From NCBI GenBank assembly GCA_022414725.1, contig CM039463.1, positions 33,131,926-33,195,925 of the forward strand: a DNA stretch of 64,000 nt, read 5' to 3'. This DNA comes from Microglena sp. YARC. Its lineage: Eukaryota > Chlorophyta > Chlorophyceae > Chlamydomonadales > Chlamydomonadaceae. Made by a program: the position numbers and the translations under genes. The notes beneath the pieces were generated by a model. The model had not been told where the DNA came from and made no database searches. It saw only the letters and a program-made list of their open reading frames with translations. Within the stretch, counting starts at the first letter, position 1, and each line of letters starts with the position of its first letter. Below, piece by piece: positions 26,485 to 40,829 of this stretch.

Positions 26485-29400
26485 ATTGTAGGTGGGGGGG
26501 TGGGTGGTGTTAGGGGCAGGCTGCCTGTGAAGAGGTGTGGTGTGGTGGTGTGGAGTGGGTGTGTGTGGTGTGGTGTGGAGAGGTGGGATGGGTGGGTGAG
26601 TGGTGGGGGGGGCAGGCTGCCTGTGATGGGTGGGGTGGTGTTGAGGTGTTAGGGTGGTGTTGGGTGGGGGTACAGGGGGGGCTGTGAAGGAGTGGTGTTG
26701 AGTGTTGGGTGTGTGTGTGTGGGGGGGGGGGGGGGGGGGGGGGGGGGGCTGCCTGCGTTGTGTTTATTTTTTAAAGAAAACTGAGATTGTCGTTTTCAAC
26801 AAGCAATTCTGTGATGAGGCCCACATGGATCCTGATTACAAATTTTGTCTATGATGGAGCACAACTTTCTACACAGTTATCTTTTATCTACCTGGGATCC
26901 CTCTTTGTGGATGGTGACTCAAGCAATCGTGCAAAAGCTGCTTTTTCTAGGATGCTCACTAAGGCCCCAAAGGCACACCACATTCTCCGTAGGCGATGCC
27001 ATACTATGGAGATATACAATATTGATATTCTCACCTACCTGTTTGATTCTCTTGTACAACCTATCCTGAATTTTGGCTGTGAGGTGTGGGCTCCTTCTAT
27101 TCTGAACAACACACTTATCTCAAATGACCATGCTTGTGAGAAATGGCATAGAGGTATACTTAAACAAATGTTGGGTGTTTGCCAATCTACTACATCTAAT
27201 ATTATCATGGAAGAGCTGGGTAGAACCCCGTTGTGTTTTGCTTGGCTTAAACAAGCTTTGTGCTTCTGGAACAAGACCATAGATAAAGAACCTGAGGATC
27301 TCATTATAATGGCTCTTGAGGAATCTTTTGATTCCAACACTGGCTGGGTTCATGACTTACGTTGTGCTCTCCACAAGCTAGGATCCAGTAAAAACCTCAA
27401 CATTTTGGAGGCTGTCGATGTCGAAGGTATTATGTCTGAAGTTTTTGAGTCATGGAGGTTTAAGTACCCAAGTGACACCAATGCAGTCAGAGACATCCCT
27501 GATGAGAGAAGGGTTGGCTTTAAACGCCTCCGATACCAGAAATGGTTCGCAGCCAACAGCAATGATGAGAATGGCTTGATTCCCTTTACATCCGCCTTAC
27601 ATAAGCAGGATCAGATTCGTTCTATAGCACAGTTTAGAATGGGTTCCCATTGGCTGAACACAGAAAGAATGAGGTTGGTGGATAGAGCACACATCCCTTG
27701 TTCAATGAGACACTGTCAAATGTGTGGGTTCAAAAAACCTGAGGATGAAATGCATATGTTTGAGTGCCCTTTTTATAATGATATTCGCCTCCGCTACCAG
27801 AGGCTGTTTACAGATATTTATAGGCATGTCCATGAGGATACCGACTTAACCGTATAGAATGTGGAATTCTGCGATTCCACATTCAGAACCTTCATGAATG
27901 GAAATGGCACTAAGACTTTTTGGAGCAACCTAGCCGACTATCTTTGTACTTGTAGAAGAGCAAGACAGGAAGCCCTGGACTGCTTAGTGGCACCGTAATT
28001 TATTATCCCTTTTTTTTCTTCTTGTGACTTCTCATTTGTTAGCTTCTTACCTCCGCCACTGTAAGTGGTTGAGATCTGGGTCCTGCTCTAGGGGGTTTAA
28101 TACCTACGCCACCAAAACGGTGGTTGGGAGTTAGGTTTGTTTGTCCTCGACACACCCCTGATGTAATGGGGTTTTTTGCTTTGTGGGTGCTTTTTCTTTT
28201 TGTTTAAAGCACAGAGTCTCATACACCCTCGCGGTGTCAAGTAGACTTTAACATGTTATGTAATGTAATGTAATTACGTACAAGCATGAGTTTCCTGTGC
28301 CCCAATCGCTGTCCAATACTCTACAATACAGATTACAACATGTATTTGTGTTCCTACAATTCAATCATGCTTTGCTAGGTACATGTAAACCTTTTTGTAT
28401 TAGTATTGTGAGGATTTTCACCCCAGGAGTTGGGACCCGTACATAAACCAGCGCCACCAAGGATTCAGAAAGGCGGAGAAAACCTTACAAAAGAAGTCAC
28501 CCATTAGACCCCCCCCTCCCACCCCACCCCACCCCCACCAACCCCCTCCCCGCCCCGTCTACCCTCAGAGGCCAGCAAGCCAGGGTGGTCCAGCCCACCA
28601 AGCCATGGATAAAGGCGTCCACACACCACACACACACACAGAAATCCCCCCCCCACACACCCCCACGATCCCCCTCCCCCCCCTATTCCTAATGTCTCCC
28701 CCTCCCCTCCCGGGCCACCCTCAGAGGCCAGCACCAGCAGACGTCAAGCCAGTGGGGTCCAGCCAACCAAGCCATGAATATAGGCGTCCACACACACACA
28801 AATAAATCCCCCCACACACCACACACCCACACTGAAATCCCCCTCCCCCCCCCCCCCCCCCATTTCCCCCCTGATCCCCCCTCCCCCTCCCTAACGTCTC
28901 CCCCCCCCCCCCCCCCCCCCCCCCGTCCACCCCATCCCCTTTCCCCGTCCACCCCAGGGGACAGCGCCAGCGGAACGCAAGCCAGGCGGGACCAGCCCAC
29001 CGAGCCATGGATAAAGGCATCCACACACCACACACCCACACAGACCCCTCCCCGTCCCCGATCCCCCCCCCCTTCCTCACGTCTCCCCCCCTCCCCCCCC
29101 CCGTCTTCCCCGTCCACCCCCAGGGGACAGACCCAGCGGAACGCAAGCCAGGCGGTACCAGCCACAGTGGATGAAGGTGTGCGCTTCAGCCTGTGGTGTC
29201 TCAACCCTGCTGTCGCTTTCAGAGATCTCTCTGGCAAGGCCCACAGCGTTATCCTGACCAGCGGAACCCTATCCCCCCTGGACTCCTTTGCATCTGAGCT
29301 GGGGACGGAATTCCATCAGAAGCTAGAGGCTCCTCACGTGGTTAACATGTCGAAGCAGGTGAGGGAATGCATTACGATGAATGTATAGCTACATATACTA

Positions 29401-32400
29401 GTTGTTTTGTTTTGCTTGATCTCAGGTTGTACTGACTAGCATGGCCCCTATCCCCCCTAGACTCCTTAGCGTCTGAGCTGGAGACAGAATTCCATCAGAA
29501 GCTGGAGGCTCCTCATGTGGTTTACATGTGGAAGCAGGTGAGGGGATGCATTACGATGAATGTATAGCTACATATACTAGTTGTTTTGTTTTGCTTGATC
29601 TCAGGTTGTACTGACTAGCATGGCCCCTATCCCCCCTAGACTCCTTAGCGTCTGAGCTGGAGACAGAATTCCATCAGAAGCTGGAGGCTCCTCATGTGGT
29701 TTACATGTGGAAGCAGGTGAGGGGATGCATTACGATGAATGTATAGCTACATATACTAGTTGTTTTGTTTTGCTTGATCTCAGGTTGTATTGACTAGCAT
29801 GGACCCTATCCCCCCTAGACTCCTTAGCGTCTAAGCTGGAGATGGAATGTCATCAGAAGCTATAGGATCCTCAAGTAGTTACGTGGTTAACATGTTGAAG
29901 CAGGTGAGGGGATGCATTAATGCATTTTGATGTATGTATACCTACATATTCTATTTTTTGTTTTGCCTGATAGCAGGTTGTCCTGACTAGCATGGACCCT
30001 ATCCCCCCTGGACTCCTTTGCATCTGAGCTGTGCACAGAATTCCATCAGAAGCTAGAGGCTCCTCACGTAGTCACGTGGTTAACATGTCGAAGCAGGTGA
30101 GGGAATGCATTAATGCATTTCGATGTATGTATAGCTCTATATTATAGGTTATTCGTTTTGCTTGATCTCAGGTCGTCCTGACCAGCATGGCCCCTACCCC
30201 CCCTAGACTCCTTTGCCTCTGAGCTGGGAACGGAATTCCATCAGAAGCTCCAGGCTCCTCATGTGGTTCCGTGGTGAACATGTCGAAGCAGATGAGGGGA
30301 TGCATTACGATGTATGTATATCTACATATACTAGTTTGTTTTTTGCTCAATGACATGTCATCCTGACTAGCATGGCCCCTACCCCCCCTGATTTTTCACC
30401 ACAGCATTGCTTGCTTCCGAAACTCACACAACCCGCTTCTTGCAGGTGTGGGCCGGTGTCATCCCTTGTGGCCGTAATGAAACCACGTTGTCAGCCTCCA
30501 ACACCAAGGCAGCATTATATGATTATGTTATCACGGCATTGCTTGCTTTCGAAACTCACACAACCCGCTTCTTGCAGGTGTGGGCCGGTGTCATCCTTTG
30601 TGGCCGTAATGAAACCACGTTGTCAGCCTCCAACACCAAGGCAGCATTATATTATTTTGTTATCACATCACGTTCTTGCTACCAAAACTCACACGACACG
30701 CTTCTTGCAGGTGTGGGCCGGTGTCATCCCATGTGGCTGCAATGGAACCACCTTGGTAGCCACCTACGACAAGGCAGGCACGTTTGAATTCCAGGACGAC
30801 GCTGGGCAGTCAGTTCTCCAGGTAATGATTACTTTCTGGTAGTTCTGGTAGTTCTCCAGGTAATGATTACTTTCTGGTAATTCTAGTAGTCCTCGTTGTT
30901 CTGGTAGTTCTCCAGGTAATGATCACTTTCTGGTAGTTCTGGTAGTCCTCGTTGTTCTGGTAGTTCTCCAGGTAATGATCACTTTCTGGTAGTTCTGGTA
31001 GACGCGCAATGATATTAGAAAACGGTATGATTAGATGCAAGTTTGGTCACGAAAATTAAAATGTCAAGTTAATTATTGCACATGTGTATGTAAATGAGTA
31101 GGTATCAATATTCTAAGTTGTATTTTCATGTGTGAATATGTATATGTGTGTGAGAGTGTGTGGGGATATTTCCCTACATAGTAATTGGGTGAATGTGTGT
31201 TTTGGGTGAAATCATGTGTAACAAGGAGTTGCTAGGAGATCGCATGTGTGAGTATTTGTGATATGTACCGATATACATATGTATAACCCAATGCCCATGG
31301 GAAAGGTTTCGAGGATGCTAAAGAAAATGCCAATTCTACGAAATCCGGCACAAGGAGCAACTACACAAGGCATATTGCTTTCAATTATGCAAACCCTTAC
31401 CTCATGTACATAACCAACGCAAATCACATGAATGTGAATTAGTTCATCCATATCCATGGTGACCCAACCCAATCCATGTCCCCAACAATATAATTCTCAC
31501 CAATCTTCAGACTTCTCTTCTTTAGTGTAGAATGGATCGCTAGTGAAGAACGGATCATCACTTTCGATTAGCTCGTCCTTATATGTCGGTGGGACCCTCC
31601 CCACATTGCGTGAGCTACGACTTCCAGGAGAACTCTGAACATGTAGACCATCAACTTGCTCGACAGCATGGTCAATTAGACTGGCATCTTGCGAGACAGC
31701 ATCGTCAAATGAAGAAACTTTAAGCAGCTCAAACCTGCTCAAGGAGTCATTGGGGACAGCAGGGGTCCTACGTCAGGTTTATGTACCCCATGTAGGTGGT
31801 GAACCATGCCTGAGCCCCCATGCAGGTGGTGACCCATGCTTGAGCCTCCATGCAGGTGGTGACCCATGCTTGAGTTCTTATGCAGGTGGTGACCCATGCC
31901 TGAGCCCCCATACCAAGTAGTTTCCACGTATAGGCAAATAATACCACATTATTTCCAAATACCAAACAACGTCAAACTATAACAAGAGAAACGTACCGAA
32001 TCAATAACTGAACTTATTATCTACTCACTTGACCAACGCAGCTTGTTTACATGCCTTCTTCTCAGTTTGTTTCAGCTTCTTCTCCAGCCTCGCAGCTTTC
32101 CACTCCCTGTGCTTGTCCCTAAATGATGTAGTAAATGAGTGAGCATCAAATAAGGTTAATAATGTCAACATGATGATCAATTCGACCCAGATACATATGA
32201 ACATCCCAGCAAGCATGTACATACTATATACTAGCATGATGAACACAACATAGCATATCAAACTAGTTCAAATTATAACTTGTTTATATAGCTGACCATT
32301 TAAAACTATCAATATGATTCGTACTACTAGTAAATTCTTCACAAGTACTATTGGTTGATTAAAAGCATAACAATGTTGTTATATACAAACCCTAATTTCT

Positions 32401-35400
32401 GATTCGTGTCCTATTAAAAAAGGGTTTAGGGTTTAGGGTTTAGGGTAACAATGTTGTTATATACAAACCCTAATTTCCGATTCGTGTCCTAGTAAAAAAA
32501 CATGGGGCCATCAAAAAAAAAAATTATCCAAACCTCATTTTTATTGGATATTCGGACTCTCCTTGAAATTCTATGACCCTCTTTTTTTGTTATTCATGTT
32601 TCGCCAACATTTAAGCATCGTAAATGGCGGTACAAAGTACAAAAACACACCCAGGAAAGGACAAAAATAAGGTTTTGCCCCAATATTCTCCAAATGTAAA
32701 TTTTATTGCATATTCGGAAACGCCTTGAAATCCTATGGTATTTAGCACTAAGGAAATCATGTTTTTGCCACATGTAAGTATCGAGAAGTGAGGTACAAAG
32801 TACGAAAAGACCTGGCAAAAAATTATACCACAAAATCGGACATTTTATGCTTTTTCTCACGATTTGAAACCTTTGTGAGTACATTTAAGCACTCATTGTA
32901 CTTCGAAAAGCAATTATACATATTATACAGCCAGGTCACACGCAATAAAGAGTTCTGGTAGTTCTCCAGGTAATGATTATTTTGTGGTAGTTCTGGTAGT
33001 CCTGGTAGTTCTCCAGGTAATGATTACTTTCTGGTAGTTCTGGTAGTCCTGGTAGTTCTCCAGGTAATGATTACTTTCTGGTAATTCTGGTAGTTCTGGT
33101 AGTTCTCCAGATAATGATTACTTTCTGGTAATTCTGGTAGTTCTGGTAGTTCTCCAGATAATGATTACTTTCTGGTAGTCCTGGTAGTTCTGGTAGTTCT
33201 GGTAGTCCTGGTAGTTCTATTAGTCCTGGTAGTTCTGGTAGTCCTGGTGGTTCTGGTAGTTCTCTAGGTAATGATTACTTTCTGTAGAACGACTTCGGGG
33301 GTCAAGTAAATAAAAATAGGTAATATGCTATATCGGTGGTTGGCCCCAGTGCAAGCAAACAGGCTGGCCCCCTCTACCTCACGCTTCCTCATAAAGCAAA
33401 GCATGTATTTATGGCAACGACACAAGTACAAGAAAAGCAAGCAAATATGATCAAAACAACGTGAGTATCAGAAACCCCAAAAACACAAGTGCCATTACAT
33501 ATCTGAGTCAAATGTTGCGTTCTTATACTACGTATACCGTACATACCAGGGTACTACATTTTCTCAAATTGGTCAGCGCTTCGTAGTGCAAAAAGCGCAG
33601 ACACTTTACGCTGGGCCGACAAGGGGTTGAAAACCTGCGCGAATCGCGCAGTGGGGCTCAAAAAGGTGTAAGTGTGCTTCCGCGCGCGCTTTGTAGTACC
33701 CTGGTACATACCACTTGTTTCATGCCACAGCTATGCACAGCCAACCCCGATGGCGTGCCCCTGTTGCTTCCCAGCTACACTTCAATGCACTGGAACACAC
33801 ATACTCACACACTATGTATTCCATGGCGCAGCTATGCAGGGCCTCATCCAATGGCGTGCCCCTGTTCCGTCCCAGCTACACTTCAATACACTGGAACACA
33901 TTTACTCACATACTATGTTTTCCATGCCGCAGCTATGCAGGGCCTCATCCAATGGCGTGCCCCTGTTCCTTCTCAGCTACACTTCAATGCACTGCAGCAC
34001 ACATACTCACATACAATGTTTTCCATTCCGCAGCTATGCGGGGCTATCCACGATGGTGTGCTACTGTTTCTTCCCAGCTACACTTCAATGCACTGCAGCA
34101 CACATACATACTATGTTTTCCATGCCGCAGCTATTCCGGGCCATCCCTGATGGGGTGCTCTTGTTCCTTCCCAGCTACAGTTGGTCGCCGTTGAACTCCC
34201 CTGGACTGGAACACACATACTCACATACTATGTTTTCCATGCCGCAGCTATTCGGGGCCATCCCCGATGGGGTGCTCTTGTTCCTTCCCAGCTACAGTTG
34301 GTCGCCGCTGAACTCCCCTGGACTGGAACACACATACTCACATACTATGTTTTCCATGCCGCAGCTATTCGGGGCCATCCCCGATGGGGTGCTCTTGTTC
34401 CTTCCCAGCTACAGTTGGTCGCCGCTGAACTCCCCTGGACTGGAACACACATACTCACATATTTTGTTTTCCATGCCGCAGCTATGCAGGGCCATCCCCG
34501 ATGGGGTGCTCCTGTTCCTTCCCAGCTACAGTCTGATGGACAAGCTCACTGCTCGTTGGAAGACAACCGGAGTGTTCAGTTTTTTGAGCCAGGTCAAGGA
34601 GGTTGTGATGGAACCTCGGAATGCTGGCAATGACTTGACAGCTGCACTGGCAAAGTACAAGAGGGCCATTGATGAGGGGAGAGGAGCCTTGATGATTGCC
34701 ATCTGTAGGGGGAAGGTGAGCGGTGGGTAGTGAGGGGGGTGGGGGGGGGGCGTAACGATGGCATGGTAGAATCAGAATGCCAGCAGTGACTTGACGGCTG
34801 CTTTGGCGAAGTGCATGAGGGGCATTGATGAGGGGAGAGGAGCCTTGATGATTGCCATCTGTAGGGGGAAGGTGAGCCGTGGGTAGTGAGGGGGGGGGGG
34901 GGCTTAAGTATGCTGGGGGAAAGGGGAGGGGGGGGGGGGGGGTAGGGGGTAGTAAGGGTGTTTGATAAAGTGGGAAATCCTTATGGCGTAGAGTAATCGG
35001 AATGCTGGCTATGACTTGACGGCTGCATTGACGAAGTACAATAGGGCCATTGATAATGGGAGAGGAGCTTTGATGCATGATCCCTTGCCATCTGCAGAGG
35101 AACAGTGAACAGTGGGTTGTAACGGGAACATAAGTGCCCCCCCAACTGTATCTCAGTCCACTTATATTGCCCAGACTGCTTGTCAGTGAAGTAGTGTGCC
35201 CCCACACTCTTTTTCAGATCAGTTGTATTGCCCCAACTGCTTGGATGCTTGCCAGTGAAGTGCCTTGGCCCCCCACTCTTTTTCAGATCAATTATATTGC
35301 CCCAACTGCTTGCCAGTGAAGTGCCTTGGCCCCCCACTCTTTTTCAGATCAGTTGTATTGCCCCAACTGCTTGCCAGTGAATTGCCATGGCCTCCCACTC

Positions 35401-36299
35401 TTTTTCAGATCAGTTGTATTGCCCCAACTGCTTGTTAGTGAAGTGCTGAGGCCCATTATTTGTATTTCCAGCTACAAACAGCAGCTTGTAGGCAGCTCCC
35501 CGACTCATCCACTGGGCTCTGTGCCAACATTTCAACAGGAGTAGATTACTGATGAGGTCAGCGTCCAGGACTCCAGGTGCAGTAGATTGCGTTAGGTTCG
35601 GCTGGATAGAGAGGCAGGGTAGCTGCCTAGAAGCTGCGGCTCGTAGCTGAAAATCATGATGATGATGATGATGATGATGATTACATTTTGCCTGGTGCCC
35701 TACTGGACTCCAAATGTGCCCTCAGCTTGAGGTAGTCAAGGGGGCTTATGAACATCATGCACAAAGAAGAAAAGAAAAGGAATACAAAAATAAATTGAAA
35801 ATAAATATAATTTGAAAACAAAACTAATTCGAAAAGAAAAACACTGCTGAGCCCCCCCACTCTTGCTGTAGGTGTCTGAGGGCATTGATTTTGCTGATCA
35901 AGCTGCCAGGGCAGTGATCATCATCGGCGTCCCCTTCCCTGCAATAAAGGACACAAAGGTGGGTTTTTCGTGTCGCTGACATTGTCCACTGTTTTTTTGT
36001 GCGAAACATTTCTGGGAGTTTATTCTCCCATGGAAGTGGATAACTCCAATGCGTGTGGCTCCTTGGCTTCCACCCTTGAGGACCTGCAGGGCAATGCGCG
36101 ACTTGATGGTCCTACCTAGTCAGCCAGTACCTGTGCAGTGGGTAGGACCGTTACTAGTCTATTCTCACTCGAGCACCCCTTGGGTTGCATCTTTGCACAG
36201 GCCTGTGCATTTAAATTTGCATCCTGTATGTTATTGTAAACTTTACCTACATTCCTGTTGTTTTGTCATATGCCATCACCATCACCATCATCATCATCA

Positions 36300-36356
<57 letters not shown>

Positions 36357-36732
36357 TTCGCCACCACCATTACCATCACCACCACCACCATCATCATCAT
36401 CACTACCATCTCCACCACCATCATCATTATCACCACCATAACCATCATCTTCATCACCATCATCATCACCGTGATCATCATCATCACCACCACCACCACC
36501 AGAACCATTGTTACCCTCATCATCACTACCACAACCATCATCACCACCATCGGCATGCTCGTGAATATCATATCAATGACTGAATATCATATCAATGACT
36601 GCCACGATCACCTATAGGTTGTTCAGAAGAAGAACTACAATGACCAGATATGCAGGATGCCTCCTCCGCCCCGCACTGGCCCATCTCCTAGCACCCCCAG
36701 CTTGCTCACTGGGGATCTGTGGTACGTTTTGC

Positions 36733-36765
<33 letters not shown>

Positions 36766-37919
36766 GTGTTTATTGTTGTTGTTTGTCTGTTGTTGTGGTA
36801 CGTTTTGCTGTTGCTGTTGCTGTTGTTGTTGTTGTTGTTGTGTGCTTATTGTTGTTGTTTGTCTGTTGTTGTGGTACGTTTTGCTGTTGCTGTTGTTGTT
36901 GTTGTTGTTGTTGTGTGCTTATTGTTGTTGTTTGTTTGTTGCTTAGTGGTACGTTTTGCTGTTTTTTGTTGATGTGCGTTTGTTGTTGTTGTTTGTTTGT
37001 TTGTTGTTGTGGTTCGCTTATCCCTGAAAGCTACCAGAAGACCCCCTTCCTGAAACGGTAAGAACCTCTGCCGACCATGCACAGTCATCAGGCTTTCCGT
37101 GCCTTGAACCAGGCAGTAGGCAGATGCATTGTTTTTCAAGACACAATCAATAGCAATGATGGTCTTGGTATAACATGTGCTGCACAGTAGTACCTACCAG
37201 GTACCACCAACCCACCCATCCACCACCAACCCACCCATCCACCCACCAACCCACCAACCAACCCATCAACCCACCCACCAACCCACCCACCAATCCACCA
37301 CCCACCCACCAACCACCTCTTGATATAACACGTGCTGCATGATGGTACCTTCCAGGAACCGTCAGCAGGCTTTCCGTGCCTTGAACCAAGCGCTAGGCAG
37401 ATGCATTGTTTTCAAGACAGAATCAATCGCAATGATGGTCTTGGTATAACATAATAACATGTGCTGCACGGTGGTACCTACCAGGTACAAACAACCAACC
37501 CACCAACCAACCCACCCACCAACCGCCTCTTGACATAACGTGTACCTTCCAGGTACCGTCAGCAGGCTTTCCGTGCCTTGAACCAAGCGCTTGGCCGATG
37601 CATTCGGCACCGCAACGACTGGGGTGCCATCATTCTCCTAGACGAAAGGTTCCGTCAAAAGAAGTTTCAAGATGGGCTGTCACGCTGGGTTAGGACATCT
37701 ATACAGGTGAGCGTCATTTCTAATGATGATGATGATGGTGATGGTGATGATGAAGATGGGCTGTCACACTGGGTCAGGGCATCCATCCAGGTGAGCTTCA
37801 TTTCTAATGATGGTGATGATGATGATGGCGATGATAATGTTGATGATGAAAAGGATGATGATGGAGATGGGCTGACACCCTGGGTCTGGGCATCCATACA
37901 GGTGAGTGTCATTTCCAAA

Positions 37920-37952
<33 letters not shown>

Positions 37953-38409
37953 AAGGAATACGTTTCAAGATGGGCTATCACGCTGGGTCAGGGCATCCAT
38001 ACAGGTGAGCGTCATTTCCAATGATGATGATAAGGATGATGATGAAAATGGGCTGTCACGCTGGGTCAGTGCATCCATGTAGGTGAGCGTCATTTATGAC
38101 AAGTATGATAATGGTGATGATGATAATGTTGATTATGCGGATGATAATGATGATGATGATGTTGATGTTGATGATGAAGATGGGCTGTCACACTGGGTCA
38201 GGGCATCTATACATGTAAGCGTCATTTCTTATGATGATGATATGGATGATGATGATGATGGGCTGTCAGCTTGATCAGGGCATCCATACATGTGAGCGTC
38301 ATTTGTAATGATGTTGATGATGATGATGATGATGATGATAAGGATGATGATGATGGGCTGTCAGCTGGATCAGGGCATCCATGCATGTGAGCGTCATTTA
38401 TAATGATAT

Positions 38410-38443
<34 letters not shown>

Positions 38444-40797
38444 GATGGACTGTCAGGCTGGGTCAGAGCTTCCACCCAGGTGAGCGTGATTTCTAATGAT
38501 GGTGATGATAATGTTGATGATCATGATAATGTTGATTATGCGGATGATAATGATGATGATGAAGATGGGCTGTCACACTGGGTCAGGGCATCCAACCAGG
38601 TGAGCGTCATTTCTAATGATGACAATGATGGTGATGATACGTATGATGATGATGATGATGAAGATGAAGATGGAGTGTCACACTGGGTCAGGGCATCCAT
38701 CCAGGTAAGTGTCATTTCTAATGATGATGATAAGGATGATGATGATTACATTTTTCCTGGAGCCCTACTGACTCCAAATGTGCTGCGGCTTGACAGAGTC
38801 AAGGGGGGCTTATGAACATCACAACACATGTATGTGCCAATCTATCCCAGATTAGGTTAGGGACGGAGAGCTTGATGATTGTGGCGGTGGTGGTGGTAAT
38901 GGAGGGCTGAGGGTAGTGGTGACGGTGGTTGTAGGGGTGGCGGCAGTGGTCGTGGGGTTGGTAGTGGGTTGAGGTGGTTTTGATGGTAGTGGTAGCGGTT
39001 GCTGTTCGGTGGCGGTGGTTGACAACGACAAGGTCTATGAAGCTAATTTTGCACCCTCTTAACTGCTCTTGTAAGAGGTGTTTGTTGGTGGGGCTGTGGG
39101 TGGTGTGGTATTGGTGGTGGGGCTGTGGTGGTGGTGGTGGTTGGCAACGACAAGGTCTATGAAGCTAATTTCGCACCCTCTTAACTGCTCTTGTAAGAGG
39201 TGTTTGTTGGTAAGGCTGTGGGTGGTGAGGCTGTGGTTGTGGTTGTGTTTGGCAATGGCAAGGTCTATGAACTTAATTTCACATCCTCTTAACTGCTTCT
39301 GGAAGAGGTGTTTGTTGGTGGGGCTGTGGGTGGTGTGGTATTGGTGGTGGGGCTGTGGTGGTGGTGGTGGTTGGCAACGGCAAGGTCTTAAAGTTAATTT
39401 CACATCCTCTTAACTGCTTCTGAAATAGGTGTTTGTTGGTGGGGCTGTGGATGGTGTGTTATTAATGGTGGGGTTGTGGTGGTGGTGGTGTGGTGGGGCT
39501 GTGGTGGTGGTGGTGGTTGACAACAGTAAGGTCTATAAATTTAATTTCAAATCCTCTTAACTACTCCTGGAAGAGGTTTTTGTTGGTGGGGATGTGGGTG
39601 GTGTGGTATTGGTGGTGGGATAGTGGAAGGGGTGTGTGCTGTGGTGGTGGTGGTGTGCTGATTTGGTGCTGGAGTTGTGTTAGGGGGTGCAGGTCACACA
39701 TGTCACTCTCTTGAGGTGTGAGTCACACTAATAACACTTAAATATGTGTACGGGGGGGGGGGTGGGGGGGGGGGGGGGCGATGAATGGCCCCAAAAGGGT
39801 GTTGTAGAAAACTCTCTGTGTAGCATTGGCAGTTCCCCCACTGAGCTACGAGAGTGTACAAAATAAATAAATCATTAAAATTAAAAATTGAAATTTAAAA
39901 TGAAAGTTGTATGTTAATCCCCCTGCGGGCTGAGCTAAAACCAGAGAGTACAAAATAATAAATCATTACAATTCAAAAAGGAAATTTAAAATTAAATTTG
40001 TAAATTATTCCCCCTCTGTGCGGAGCTGCCACCAGAGTGTCAAGAAAACGCAACATTACAATTTGAATTCAAATTTAAAATAGTTCCTCCTCAGTGCTGA
40101 GCTACCTCAACAGTGCCAAGAAAACGAAACATTACAATTTAAATTCAATTTTAAAATGTAAAATAAATCCCCCTCCATGCTGAGCTACCACAAGAGTGTG
40201 AAGGAAACAAAAGATTACAATTTAAATCAAAACTAAACATTTAAAAAAAATCCCCTCCACGCTCTGAGCTAACTCAAGAGTGTGCAATAAATAAATAAAT
40301 ACAATTCTAAATAATAAATAAATGCAATTTTAAATTAAGGAACCAAACGTAGCCTCAGCAACCTCACGCCCAGCTTCCCCCATCGTCCGGCCACAGTCAT
40401 TCCAAGACTTCGGCGGCGGGCTACAATCTCTCAAGTCGTTCTTCAAGTCACAAGAGCCCAGCACAGCTACCGCAGCGAGTAGCGGGACTGGGGAGCCATG
40501 TGTATTGCTTGCGCAAGCGCAGGAGGCTAAGGTGGGTCACAGGGTGTGGGGTGTGGGGGTTGTAGGGGTGTGGGTGTGGGTGGGTGGGTGGGAGCCATGC
40601 GTATTGTGTGCACAAGCGCAGAAGGCTAAGGTGGTCACTGTGTGTGGGGTGGAATGGGTGGGGTGGGGATGGAAGGGGGTAGGTGTGTGTGGGGGGTGTG
40701 GGAGGTGTGTGGGAGGGGTGGGGGGGGAGCCATGCGTATTGTATGCGCAAGCGCAGGAGGCAAAGGTGGGTCACTGTGTGTGGGATGGGTGTGTGTG

Positions 40798-40829
<32 letters not shown>

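Noticed and set aside
33672..34480. Separate 352-residue gene
   Set aside because: It is the exon 12 acceptor array read through; only 34482-34715 is coding.
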